Shown: positions 16,218-25,138, counted from the stretch's first letter. The stretch is DNA of 64,000 nt from Ulvibacterium sp. (GCF_028285715.1 NZ_JANQOO010000021.1:310001-374000), one strand, 5' to 3'. Made by a program: numbers and translations. Notes: a model not told the origin generated them from the letters alone.

Positions 16218-17255
16218 TTACTTGAGACTTAAATGAGTACAGGTCCAATTATTTTTTACATCGCGCAGAATATCGAATTTAAATCTATGGTAGGCTTTTG
16301 TAAGTGTTTCCGTATCATCAATAGCATCGATTAAATAGGAAACATAGACCATGCTTTTATCCGACATTATATCTGAAAGCAAGTACGATTGTAACAACTC
16401 CCCAAGTGCAATATCCTCCTGTTCATCTTTGCTTAGCTGACGATATATTTGGAAACAAGTCCCAAGGCCATGCAAAAGAAAGCGCATTACATACTGATCA
16501 TTGTATTTTTTAATCAGGTTCTGATGCATTAAAAATTTGTAGAGCCTGTCATAGGCTGAAATAACATCGAGTATTTTTTCCTTGGAATATGTTCGTGTTA
16601 TGGAATCGTGTGGTTCACAATTATAATGGTAAGAAGATTTGGAATAGATTCCAATTCCTTTTGCATTACACACCGCCATGGCAACAAAAGGTATGTCTTC
16701 ATAGTATACATTTTCCGGAAAGCGAATATGGTATTTCAAAAGTAAACGCCGAGAATACAAGTAGAGAAAAGGGTAACTATAAAAGCCTTTGGTAAGGTTT
16801 AGAAAGTTCAAAATAGCCTCCTCGCTCCTCTTAAGATGTCGAGGAAGTCGTGTTCTGTCCCCAAATTCTGTATGATGGCCCCCAAAGCTCTGAGTATATC
16901 CCATGAGCAGAAGGTCTATTTCTTTTGGGGATTTGTTCAAATGCCGTACTAAACCCGAAATGGCTCCCTGTGGTAACCAGTCATCGGCATCAACGAACCA
17001 TACGTATTCCCCTACGGCCGCTCGGAGTCCCTTATTGCGGGCATATCCTACACGACGATTTCTCGGATTACAGAACACTTTGACACGATCGTCCTTTCCT
17101 TCATATTCACGAATTATGGCCAAGGAGTCATCGGCTGAAAAATCATCCACAAGAATTATCTCTATATGCTCGTAGGTTTGATCAATAATGGAATCCAAAC
17201 ATCTCCTTAAATAAGGAGATGCATTGTAGACCGGAATTATGATACTTAAAAACAT
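16218..17255 (-). CDS. Family 2 glycosyltransferase
   Basis: A 345-residue GT-A fold enzyme of family 2: SIIIPVYNASPYLRRCLDSI at the N-terminus, ILVDDFSADDS nucleotide-binding loop, and metal-binding WFVDADDW near residues 91-98. It transfers a sugar from a nucleotide donor. ATG 17255 is preferred over the in-frame TTG at 17258. It stands alone, convergent to the Cys-rich peptide gene and 8 kb from the EPS locus, so it could modify the peptide or a surface glycan. The C-terminal 150 residues are helical and Tyr-rich, as in capsule-type GT2 enzymes, which keeps the peptide role uncertain. Confidence 0.8.
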   Translation of the reverse strand: MFLSIIIPVYNASPYLRRCLDSIIDQTYEHIEIILVDDFSADDSLAIIREYEGKDDRVKVFCNPRNRRVGYARNKGLRAAVGEYVWFVDADDWLPQGAISGLVRHLNKSPKEIDLLLMGYTQSFGGHHTEFGDRTRLPRHLKRSEEAILNFLNLTKGFYSYPFLYLYSRRLLLKYHIRFPENVYYEDIPFVAMAVCNAKGIGIYSKSSYHYNCEPHDSITRTYSKEKILDVISAYDRLYKFLMHQNLIKKYNDQYVMRFLLHGLGTCFQIYRQLSKDEQEDIALGELLQSYLLSDIMSDKSMVYVSYLIDAIDDTETLTKAYHRFKFDILRDVKNNWTCTHLSLK

Positions 17256-17297
17256 CAAAGAAAGTGTTTATAATCTAAAAATATAAGAATTATATTA

Positions 17298-17305
17298 CAA
17301 ATATA
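17298..17305 (-). promoter_or_regulatory. Candidate -7 element for the family 2 glycosyltransferase
   Basis: On the - strand TATATTTG matches the Bacteroidota TAnnTTTG element and lies 43 bases upstream of the ATG. The -33 position has only an ATTTTA-like sequence, so support is partial. Confidence 0.3.
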
Positions 17306-17355
17306 TAAGTATTAGATTATAAAATAGATGTTCAGAATCGAAAAGTGGACTTCTC

Positions 17356-17499
17356 TTATAAGTATCTATAGTAATCCAGCGCAAACTCATCACTCTGCAA
17401 AGTCACATATGGATTTTTAATTGCCTCCAGAAAGAATAAATTCAAAGCATACAATATATTTGGCCATACCACCACGAATACGAGTCTATGATAAGCTTT
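17356..17499 (-). pseudogene. C-terminal gene remnant, unidentified
   Basis: A 47-codon - strand frame with no ATG at its beginning ends at TAA 17356-17358. Its translation looks coding, with a hydrophobic part (LVFVVVWPNILYALNLFFLE) and a distinct tail ending SDEFALDYYRYL. A second overlapping frame is also open for some 28 codons, so a frameshift is likely. It precedes the glycosyltransferase gene on the same strand and may be what remains of a deleted neighbour. Confidence 0.3.
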
Positions 17500-17692
17500 T
17501 TATTCAAAAACATATGAAGTACGCCCTAAGTTTTAAGAAAAATGAATGACGTTATAGCATTCCCGGATTTCTCTAGAAAATTGGAACGATTCAAGGAAGG
17601 CATGTAAGCAAAACTATTTTAAGGACATCACTCTTTAAAACTTCGATTATGTTGGGTGCGGGCCTATAAAAATAGGGCAACGAAACCAATGA

Positions 17693-17801
17693 CTATTTTA
17701 AAAATCCCCCTTCAATCCTAACAGAATAAGTATAGTCCTTTTTGCCAAGGTCGCTTACAAAAAGATTTTTCAGGTTCATGTTTTTTAGGAATCTCTCCAT
17801 G
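17693..17801 (-). CDS. Possible 35-residue peptide
   Basis: ATG 17801 to TAG 17693 encodes 35 residues with an inner Met (MNLKNLFVSDLGKKDYTYS) and a GG at residues 31-32 (RIEGGFLK). AAGATAAGA precedes the ATG as a weak ribosome-binding site. It lies between the sulfatase cluster and the glycosyltransferase. The NLKNL start and the GG recall a peptide leader, but the sequence after GG is only three residues, so a decayed gene is as likely. Confidence 0.2.
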
Positions 17802-17917
17802 ATCTTATCTTAGATTCTAGACTTTTTCGGCCTATAAAATCGTGTGGTTTAAGAATAGGTTCTTTGCTCAAGTGCGCTTTCTGCCGGCGCTCGCCCTACC
17901 CTACTTTTCAATGGCTT

Positions 17918-19588
17918 TCATCTCAATATTTGACCTTTCTCGGTCAATGCCTTGCTCAGCATTTCGTACTTCACCTCCTGCACCGCAATATCTTGTTCTA
18001 TGGCCATGGATGCGGCTACCGCGGCGGACTGGCCCAAAATCATAAATACCGGTTCCATACGTATGGATCCAAATGCAATATGGGTTGAAGAAACACAAAC
18101 GGGCACCAAAAGATTAGTGCATTCTTTCTTTCTGGGGACCAAGGAACCAAAGGCTATGGCATAAGGGCCATTGGTGCTTACACCAATATCGCCCTCATTT
18201 TGTACAAAACCGTCCTCTTTAACATAGCGCTGAACGTTATGGGAATCCATGGTATAAGACCCCATACCCACTGAATTGGGGGTGGGCCGCTTTTTCAACA
18301 ATTCATTTTCGGTCATAACAAACTCCCCGATCATACGTCGTGCTTCCCTAACATAGATTTGATGCGGCCAATTGTCATTGTCCGTAAACTCATCCTTGGC
18401 GAGCCCCCATTTTTGCATTTCCGTTCTAATGCCATCAGGAACCCTGGAATCATTGGCCACAAACCATAATAGTCCCTTTTGGTATTGTTCGTGTTCCTTG
18501 ATAATCTCTTTACGACGTTCGTACGATGCTTCTGGATACTCATAGTTCATCCCAATGTTGTCACTACTAAAGGGTCCATGATTATTGGTATCCGTCTTAT
18601 GGTTTGGAATGGCATCAAATTTATTGAACCATCCGTCCCAACCCGTATCAAAAACCCTTCCCAAAAGCTCATACTGCAAGGAATCGTAACCCTCAGGTTT
18701 TGGGAAAGGTACCCTGTTTGGTTCGTGGTCGGTCATGCACATACGAAAACAATACGCCTGTATTTTACCATCCCCGCTATACTTTTCTCCGGGATGTTCA
18801 TCGGATATCTTGGGCAAGAGTCCACTGGATGGGTCACCGGGAACTATATAGGGTGATATATCCGATTCGAACCAGTGCTTATGATGTAATACTCCAGTCT
18901 GTACCCCGTTCCATTCCTCACCGTAGACATCCGCCGCCTCACGCCCCACATGATAGCTTATCCCTGCCGAGGCTATAAGGTCGCCTTCATAGGTAGCATC
19001 CAAGAACACTTTTCCAGTATAGGTCTCTCCGCTCAAAGTTGTAATCGATACGATTTTACCATCAACTTTTTTCACGCCATCATCCCTATTCAACCATTCG
19101 TCCCTGTCCACTCGGATATCGTATTCCTTCACCAAGTCTTCAAAAACCTTTTCAGCCACATGGGGCTCAAAGATCCACATGGTACGGTTCTCCCCGTCCA
19201 TGGCGGGTGTACCTTGCCCTTTATTCCCGTATTCTTCCTTGGGCTGCCATTTCCAGGCAACATCCGTATTGTAATGTTGCCATACCCGATGATAAAACTC
19301 CCTGGCCAAACCACCGATTACACTTTTATCCCCGGTATCAGTAAAGCCTAGACCACCTGATGATAATCCGCCCAAATGTACATCCGGGGAAACTACAATA
19401 ACTGATTTCCCCGATTTTTTGGCCTCTACCGCAGCAATAACGGCTGCTGAGGTTCCACCATAAACAATAATATCGGCCCTATTGGAATCTGCCGTTGTTT
19501 CCTGTTTTTGTCCACAGCTCCATAACAATGATATAGTCCCTACAAAAACTATGATAATCAAAGTGAGGTCTATTCTATTCTTTTTCAT
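17918..19588 (-). CDS. FAD-dependent oxidoreductase lipoprotein
   Basis: A 556-residue lipoprotein (lipobox LWSC, Cys25) of the FAD-dependent oxidoreductase family (PF12831-like). The Rossmann segment is DIIVYGGTSAAVIAAVEAKK, followed by LGGLSSGGLGFTD and, downstream, DATYEGDLIASAG. EARRMIGEFVMTENE and IRMEPVFMILGQSAAVAA are conserved in the paralogue at 21154-22836. ATG 19588 is preferred to GTG 19591. The enzyme is surface- or periplasm-exposed and co-encoded with a sulfatase, suggesting oxidation or processing of a sulfated carbohydrate; the substrate is not known. Confidence 0.85.
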   Translation of the reverse strand: MKKNRIDLTLIIIVFVGTISLLWSCGQKQETTADSNRADIIVYGGTSAAVIAAVEAKKSGKSVIVVSPDVHLGGLSSGGLGFTDTGDKSVIGGLAREFYHRVWQHYNTDVAWKWQPKEEYGNKGQGTPAMDGENRTMWIFEPHVAEKVFEDLVKEYDIRVDRDEWLNRDDGVKKVDGKIVSITTLSGETYTGKVFLDATYEGDLIASAGISYHVGREAADVYGEEWNGVQTGVLHHKHWFESDISPYIVPGDPSSGLLPKISDEHPGEKYSGDGKIQAYCFRMCMTDHEPNRVPFPKPEGYDSLQYELLGRVFDTGWDGWFNKFDAIPNHKTDTNNHGPFSSDNIGMNYEYPEASYERRKEIIKEHEQYQKGLLWFVANDSRVPDGIRTEMQKWGLAKDEFTDNDNWPHQIYVREARRMIGEFVMTENELLKKRPTPNSVGMGSYTMDSHNVQRYVKEDGFVQNEGDIGVSTNGPYAIAFGSLVPRKKECTNLLVPVCVSSTHIAFGSIRMEPVFMILGQSAAVAASMAIEQDIAVQEVKYEMLSKALTEKGQILR

Positions 19589-19629
19589 CACATTTATTTT
19601 TTGTTTTTACCATTGCCATAGCCCATGGA

Positions 19630-21147
19630 CTAAGGATTTACACCTGTATTGGAAGTCTTGCCGTGAAGGATTGTTTCGAGATGCTCCTTAAGTTCCCGGG
19701 CCAATTCCGGTCGCTCGGCAAAGCGGTTTTTAGATTCCGAAATATCATCTTTTAGGTTATACAATTCACTATTGTCATCTTTATCCGTAGGTTCAATATA
19801 TTTCCAATCACCCTTTCTTAGACCATATCGATTTCCTGAGGATTGTACAACGACCGACTTTCGTATGTTTTCATCTTTCCCCTCCAATACGGGAAGTTGA
19901 TTATAGCTATCCACCCCCATGTCAGATGGAAGGTTATACCCAACAACGGAAGCAAGGGTTGCCATTACATCGTTTAGGGCAAAGATTCGGTGAGATTTGG
20001 TGCTATTGGGAAAATGGCCGGGCCATCGGGCGATGAAAGGGGTTCGCACCCCCCCTTCCCAAACTGTTCCTTTGGTGCCGCGCAACGCTCCATTTGGATA
20101 ATGTCCAGTATCATAATGCTCTTTTTTTGGAATACTTTTCGCGCTATTGGTCGCTCTTGTCAAATCGATATCCGAGAGCGTAACTTCAAAATGCGAGCCA
20201 TTGTCACTGGCGAACATCACAATGGTATTATCCGTTAGGTCTAAACTATCCAGGGTATCCAATAGTTTGCCAATATAAGTGTCCAACTCATTTACATAGT
20301 CGCCATAAAGCCCGCCCTTGGTAGTGCCCTGGAACTCTTTGCCCACTGCCAAGGGAACATGGGGTACATAAGGGGCAAAGTATAGGAAAAAAGGCCGGTC
20401 TTCATTTATCTGGTGATGTCTTTGTATAAACTGTATACTTTTGGTGGTAATCCTATCGAGATACTGGTTCGAGGGAATAATCTCGATATGATCCTTATTC
20501 GGAGCGGAGTCGATATTGTAAAACTCGTGCTGCAGGGCGGCCACGATTTGTTTTTTATCTATAATCCAACATTCACTGGCGCAACTAAACCCATACCAAT
20601 GTTGAAAACCGTGGTCTATAGGTCCTCCCGAGATGGGAAGATTTAAATCTAGGTTTGCCCCATTGTCTCCTGCTTTGAATTTTCCATAACCTGCCGGTCT
20701 TTTATCGTCCATGGTAGAAAAAGATGCACCTAAATGCCATTTACCGTAACCTGCTGTGGTATAGCCTGAATTTTGCAACATTTGGGGAAGAGTAAGTTGA
20801 CCTTCTGCCATCATAGAAGGTTCGTAATTGGCCAAAACACCTGTTTTTTTCCAACTTCTAAAAGGATAACTGCCGGTCATTAGTGCAAAGCGGGACGGGG
20901 AACATACCGCTACAGGACAATAGGCATCTGTCAACAAAATGCCTTCGGATGCCAACTTGTCCAAATTGGGTGTTGGCACTAAGGAGTTTTCGTTATAGGA
21001 ACCCAAATCCCCATATCCAAGATCATCTGCCAAAATAATTATAATATTGGGAGACTGTTTAAGAGACTCTTTCTTTTTACAGGAGAATAGAAGTACCCAT
21101 CCCATTAAAAAGAGTGTTCCAACCAAATTAAATCTGGTCTTTGGCAT
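19630..21147 (-). CDS. Family S1 sulfatase lipoprotein
   Basis: A 505-residue lipoprotein (lipobox LFSC, Cys23) of the formylglycine-dependent sulfatase family. The metal site starts at ILADDLGYGD (Asp41, Asp42). The sulfatase signature is C82-SPSR86 followed by FALMTG, with Cys82 as the residue matured to formylglycine. GKWHLG, PFFLYFAPYVPHVP and ASDNGSH supply further active-site residues. Arylsulfatase A or N-acetylhexosamine/galactose sulfatase activity is possible; sequence alone does not decide. It sits between two paralogous FAD oxidoreductases, 6 and 41 bases from them, in one operon. Confidence 0.92.
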   Translation of the reverse strand: MPKTRFNLVGTLFLMGWVLLFSCKKKESLKQSPNIIIILADDLGYGDLGSYNENSLVPTPNLDKLASEGILLTDAYCPVAVCSPSRFALMTGSYPFRSWKKTGVLANYEPSMMAEGQLTLPQMLQNSGYTTAGYGKWHLGASFSTMDDKRPAGYGKFKAGDNGANLDLNLPISGGPIDHGFQHWYGFSCASECWIIDKKQIVAALQHEFYNIDSAPNKDHIEIIPSNQYLDRITTKSIQFIQRHHQINEDRPFFLYFAPYVPHVPLAVGKEFQGTTKGGLYGDYVNELDTYIGKLLDTLDSLDLTDNTIVMFASDNGSHFEVTLSDIDLTRATNSAKSIPKKEHYDTGHYPNGALRGTKGTVWEGGVRTPFIARWPGHFPNSTKSHRIFALNDVMATLASVVGYNLPSDMGVDSYNQLPVLEGKDENIRKSVVVQSSGNRYGLRKGDWKYIEPTDKDDNSELYNLKDDISESKNRFAERPELARELKEHLETILHGKTSNTGVNP

Positions 21148-21153
21148 TGAAAA

Positions 21154-22836
21154 CTATTTTAAGCGTTGCCCATCTTTCACTAATTCTTTCTGCAACTCCC
21201 GATACGGGATTTCCTGGATTGCCATCCCCATATCAATAGCCAATGAGGCCGCCGTCGCCGCTGATTGCCCCAATACCATAAATACGGGTTCCATACGTAT
21301 GGACCCAAAAGCGATATGGGTTGCGCTCAAACAAACGGGCACCAACAGATTTGTGCATTCTTCCTTTTTGGGTACTATAGATTTATAACTTATGGGATAA
21401 GGTGCCTTTACCTTACATTCCACATTGCCCTCATTCTGTACGAAACCATTGGCATCCACGTAGCGTTGCGTATTATGGCTGTCCATTCCATAAGCACCCA
21501 GACCTATTGGATCATTAGGTACATGAAGCCCTTCACAATTATGTTGGGTCATCACATAATCACTAATCATACGCCTTGCCTCCCGGATATAGAGTTGTTG
21601 TTGCCAACCGTCGGGTCTTTCAAATTCATCCTTTGCCGTTCCCCAACGCGATACCTCCTTACGCACTTTTTCAGGAATCCGTGGATGGTTGGCCAAGGTC
21701 CACATGAGACCCATTTGGTACTTGCGATGCGCTGCCACTATCCTTTCCCTTTCCGAATATGAAGCTTCGGGATAATCATAGTTTTGGCCAATGAAATCCG
21801 TTGAAAAGCCATTTCTATTGTTTGTATCCGTTTTTCTATTGGGCATACTGGAATTGATCCAGGGTACCCCGGAGAAACCCGCCTCATAATTTCGAAACAA
21901 CAATTCGTAATCCTTTTCATCGTACCCCTCTGGTTTAACAAATGGGATTCGATTTTCAGGATGGTCTGTAAGGCACATACGGAAACAATACGCCTGTATC
22001 TTTTTATCTCCCGAACCCTCAAGACCTGGGGTTTTGTTCAAATTGGGCAACAATCCACTCTTGGAATTTCCCTTTCTTATATAAGGATCCACAGCTTGGA
22101 CAAAATTGTGGTTGAATCCATTTCTGGAGACCACCCCTAATAAAGACGTATTCTTAATGTTGGCCTGTACCCCATTGAGCGTTTCTCCATATTGGTCATT
22201 GCTTTCCCGCCCGTAGGTGTAGGTTACCCCAGCAGAAGCCAAAAGGTCGCCCTCATAGGTAGCATCAATAAACATACTTCCCGAAAAGACCTTCCCACTT
22301 TCCATCTGTAGGGATAAGATTTTCCCACTTGCTTTTTTCACCCCGTTCTTTCGGTTTAGACGTTCATTGTAGACCAAGGTAATATCCTCCGCAGAAATCA
22401 TATCTTTATACACGTTAAGCGCTGCGGAAGGCTCAAAAGTCCACATGGAATTTTCCCCCTTTTCCGTTCGGGTCTGCCCTCCATCCAGATATTCCGATTT
22501 TTTTTGCCACTTCCAATTCTTGGGATTGTCGTAATATGTTCTAATGTTTTCATAAAATTCCCTGGAAATGCCTCCAATAGCTACTTTGTTGCCAATGTCC
22601 GTTTGGCCCAATCCCCCGGTGGTTAATCCTCCAATTCGGTTTGTAGACTCTATGAGGATAACTGATTTTCCCATACGGCTACTTTGAATGGCCGCAGCTA
22701 TTCCTGCAGAGGTGCCTCCATACACGATAACATCTGCGCTATTTTTTTGTTTTTGAGCACATAAGGATTGGGTGTTGCCAAATACCAACAGTGCAATAGT
22801 GGCAATGAAAAGAACTGTACCTGTAATTGGTTTCAT
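21154..22836 (-). CDS. FAD-dependent oxidoreductase, secreted paralogue
   Basis: A 560-residue homologue of the downstream oxidoreductase, with the same blocks: DVIVYGGTSAGIAAAIQSSR, IGGLTTGGLGQTDIGNK, DATYEGDLLASAGVTYTYGRE, IREARRMISDYVMTQ and IRMEPVFMVLGQSAATAA. Unlike its paralogue it has a normal signal peptide (residues 1-28, cleavage after CAQ) rather than a lipobox, so it should be free in the periplasm. ATG 22836 is chosen; the upstream TTG 22884 would spoil the signal peptide. First gene of the three-gene sulfatase operon. Confidence 0.85.
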   Translation of the reverse strand: MKPITGTVLFIATIALLVFGNTQSLCAQKQKNSADVIVYGGTSAGIAAAIQSSRMGKSVILIESTNRIGGLTTGGLGQTDIGNKVAIGGISREFYENIRTYYDNPKNWKWQKKSEYLDGGQTRTEKGENSMWTFEPSAALNVYKDMISAEDITLVYNERLNRKNGVKKASGKILSLQMESGKVFSGSMFIDATYEGDLLASAGVTYTYGRESNDQYGETLNGVQANIKNTSLLGVVSRNGFNHNFVQAVDPYIRKGNSKSGLLPNLNKTPGLEGSGDKKIQAYCFRMCLTDHPENRIPFVKPEGYDEKDYELLFRNYEAGFSGVPWINSSMPNRKTDTNNRNGFSTDFIGQNYDYPEASYSERERIVAAHRKYQMGLMWTLANHPRIPEKVRKEVSRWGTAKDEFERPDGWQQQLYIREARRMISDYVMTQHNCEGLHVPNDPIGLGAYGMDSHNTQRYVDANGFVQNEGNVECKVKAPYPISYKSIVPKKEECTNLLVPVCLSATHIAFGSIRMEPVFMVLGQSAATAASLAIDMGMAIQEIPYRELQKELVKDGQRLK

Positions 22837-22980
22837 TGGAACTCGTATTTGGGTTTTATGACTAATTTCTTCCGAGGCACCCAAAGTTAATTCTCTTTCA
22901 AAAAGGATATTAAAAAAGAAGTTTGGGGTGATGATTCACCTCTTTTTCAAATTTAATCCAACTTAAACGAACTCCAATGA

Positions 22981-23016
22981 TTAAAACTCTGGATTCTGTT
23001 GGCCGGGACTCAAGGT
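22981..23016 (-). pseudogene. Possible SusD C-terminal scar
   Basis: Directly after the DUF6268 stop, the same - strand frame reads TLSPGQQNPEF and a TAA. The tail QNP[GE][YF] before the stop is the hallmark C-terminus of SusD/RagB proteins. Only 11 codons are present, so this is a suggestion, but it would fit loss of a SusCD pair next to a sulfatase operon. A GGTGA/TCACC hairpin follows at 22927-22940. Confidence 0.3.
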
Positions 23017-23895
23017 CTAAATTTTGAAGCGAAGTCCGGTTCTCAGATACGCCGTGCTATTCTTGTCTATTCCTATTACCCTTCTGTTTTTCGAGTCCTG
23101 CAATTCCGCATTGCTGAAGAACACATTGGCCAAGGTACAAAAGAGTTCAAAATTCCGACCAAACTTAAACTCATAACGAATTCCAGCCACCACTAAGGAT
23201 AAATTAATTCTCTCTGCAATTTCGTCATTTTCTAGCAGGAGTGGCTCTTGTATGTTTGCCGTAAAACCATCTAACTCAGCAGTAAGTTTGACCCTTGATT
23301 TTCTTGAAATATGAAATTGAAGATTCGTCCGCGGTATTCCTAGATTATAGGACCATTTGGGATGAAATTTTCGATAATAGCTGACAAAGGGAATAGGATA
23401 GGAAAACCCTCGATTTTGCGAATAGGAAATGCCTAGAATGAGTCTAAATGGTTTTTTGGCTTCTGTATCTTTCGTTTTGTCCTTTATAAAAACCAGGTCC
23501 GCCGCGAAAACGGCATCATCCAGAGAAATGTTCCTTACCAGATTTGAACTGAATCCCGGAGTAAATCTGGCCCCGACCCGCCAATCGGAATTCAACTTAA
23601 AGGTATAGCCAAGATTAATATCGAGCAGCTGAAAGTCCTGTATCACCTCAGTATCAAAAGTATCGATGCTCGAATCAAAGGATAACTCGATGTTGCTATA
23701 ATCCAAGCCCAATAACAGGTAATTTCCCTCACTTATTTTAACGGGATAGCTGAACAATCCCCTTACTCTATGATAACCCACATTGGAAGTTCCCTTAGGG
23801 AGATAGGTATACTCTACTCGGGCCAAATCGGAAAGCTGACCGCAGGCCAATACACCATATAAAAGCAAAAAGAACAACGGGAACTTATCCTTCAT
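23017..23895 (-). CDS. DUF6268 outer-membrane beta-barrel protein
   Basis: A 292-residue protein with a signal peptide ending near ACGQ. The body is a series of alternating amphipathic strands (LLLGLDYSNIELSF, LGYTFKLNSDWRVGARFTPG, FSYPIPFVSYYRKFHPKWSYNLG), typical of the DUF6268 family of Bacteroidota. It is predicted to be a small outer-membrane barrel; no function is known. It is transcribed with the sulfatase operon direction but separated from it by 180 bases. Confidence 0.75.
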   Translation of the reverse strand: MKDKFPLFFLLLYGVLACGQLSDLARVEYTYLPKGTSNVGYHRVRGLFSYPVKISEGNYLLLGLDYSNIELSFDSSIDTFDTEVIQDFQLLDINLGYTFKLNSDWRVGARFTPGFSSNLVRNISLDDAVFAADLVFIKDKTKDTEAKKPFRLILGISYSQNRGFSYPIPFVSYYRKFHPKWSYNLGIPRTNLQFHISRKSRVKLTAELDGFTANIQEPLLLENDEIAERINLSLVVAGIRYEFKFGRNFELFCTLANVFFSNAELQDSKNRRVIGIDKNSTAYLRTGLRFKI

Positions 23896-23979
23896 CCAGA
23901 TAGGTTTTGTTTCCCGCTAACAAAATGATATTGCGCTGCTTTTGAAATAATCTTTTTTTGTTTAAAGGTTTCGTCACTT

Positions 23980-24633
23980 TTAAGTCTTCAAGACCTGTTC
24001 TTCAAAAAATTTCGGCATTTTGATGCCAAATTTTTTGTATACCTCTTTTGGAATTCCAATATCGGCAACAAAAATATCAGTTTCAGCTGGAAGTACGTCC
24101 AAAATTTTTTTTGGAGCTGCCAAAGTCAATACCGTATTGGCCTGGAACATAGGCTTCGAAGTATCAATTGAAATTCCCGTGGGAATATCCAACGAGATCC
24201 TATGGGTGGCCGAAGCATTTGCCAAGTCTATTTTTTCTAAAAAGATTTGTGATAAAGGTAGGTGTTGGGAAAAACCCAGATAAGCATCAATCCAAATATC
24301 CGTGTGGGCCGGGGTACCTTCTTTTGCCCCGAATAACAATGCCCTTTTCAACTGTACTTTGGGTAAGTTTTTGGTTACCGGCACAGCTAAATCAAGATAA
24401 ACGTCATATCCCCAAGCTGCCAACCTTCTTGCGGCCACAAGACCTCCACCCCCATTGTTTCCATTTCCGACACCTATGGTAATCTTGGATTCCTTTGAAA
24501 CCTTATATGAAGTTAAACGAGCCAATTGCAATCCTGCATTTTCCATCATAAGTTCAATGGGTAAGCTGTACTTCTTAACCGCTAGATAGTCCATTTCCTT
24601 AAATGATTTCAAGGATAAGGCTTCAGTTTTCAT
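23980..24633 (-). CDS. nnrE: NAD(P)H-hydrate epimerase (YjeF N-domain), stand-alone
   Basis: A 217-residue YjeF_N-domain protein that interconverts the R and S epimers of hydrated NAD(P)H so that they can be repaired. The Rossmann-like core shows MMENAGLQLARL and GVGNGNNGGGGLVAARRL, and the family's catalytic Asp region is IDAYLGFS and SLDIPTGIS. The dehydratase domain usually fused in bacterial Nnr is absent, so it may be encoded elsewhere, or the protein may have another role as seen with some stand-alone homologues. It has its own promoter-like sequence upstream. Confidence 0.85.
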   Translation of the reverse strand: MKTEALSLKSFKEMDYLAVKKYSLPIELMMENAGLQLARLTSYKVSKESKITIGVGNGNNGGGGLVAARRLAAWGYDVYLDLAVPVTKNLPKVQLKRALLFGAKEGTPAHTDIWIDAYLGFSQHLPLSQIFLEKIDLANASATHRISLDIPTGISIDTSKPMFQANTVLTLAAPKKILDVLPAETDIFVADIGIPKEVYKKFGIKMPKFFEEQVLKT

Positions 24634-24680
24634 GGAGATTGTTATACAGTTTAAGGAACATCATAACTTACATGTTTACA

Positions 24681-24714
24681 AATATAAAGATGGTGCTCAG
24701 TGTTCATCCCAACA
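24681..24714 (-). promoter_or_regulatory. Candidate promoter for nnrE
   Basis: On the - strand TTG (24712-24714), 23 bases, then TATATTTG (24681-24688), a full match to TAnnTTTG. The expected start site leaves a leader of about 40 bases before the nnrE ATG. The spacing is slightly long. Confidence 0.45.
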
Positions 24715-24723
24715 GAGATCAAT

Positions 24724-24770
24724 AATTTAGGTTTCATTACAGAACCTAAATTCGCATTTAACTTAAATGC
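24724..24770. promoter_or_regulatory. Two consecutive perfect inverted repeats (operator candidates)
   Basis: AATTTAGGTT-N9-AACCTAAATT (24724-24752) is followed one base later by GCATTTAA-C-TTAAATGC (24754-24770). They lie just upstream of the nnrE promoter and about 370 bases upstream of cpsB. The second is a near-continuous 17-bp palindrome as expected for a dimeric regulator. Confidence 0.45.
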
Positions 24771-25138
24771 CTAACCTAGCAGCCAAATCCATACGTGATG
24801 CGAATTAATATCGCGAAAAGTAATCATAACATTTGAGATTGACCAAAATTGTTATGTTGGGTCATTTTGTTTTTATTAAAAATAAGTAGTCTAAAAGTCA
24901 CACCTTAACTTTTTGGCAGAAGTGAGGTTAATAGAGTTTTTAGCGTAACTTTGGTGAAGACTTATTGTATCAACTTGATCAAGGAATGAAAATCATTCTC
25001 TCAGATTTTTAAAACAAAGGATTTCATCCTAATATCCAGAATGCCCATACCTAAATTTTTATATTTTATGAGTTTTCATTAGATCATTAAAAAATATGGC
25101 CAACTAGTAGAAGTATAATTTTTCCCAAACCCAATGCT
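24771..25138. promoter_or_regulatory. Leader region of the EPS locus
   Basis: This gap holds TAACTTTG (24946-24953), an exact -7 match on the + strand, but the nearest TTG is 30 bases away rather than about 19. If used, it gives a leader near 180 bases containing the palindrome TTGATCAA and a hairpin GAATGA-AAA-TCATTC (24984-24998) followed by a T-rich stretch, which could act as an attenuator before cpsB. Confidence 0.3.
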
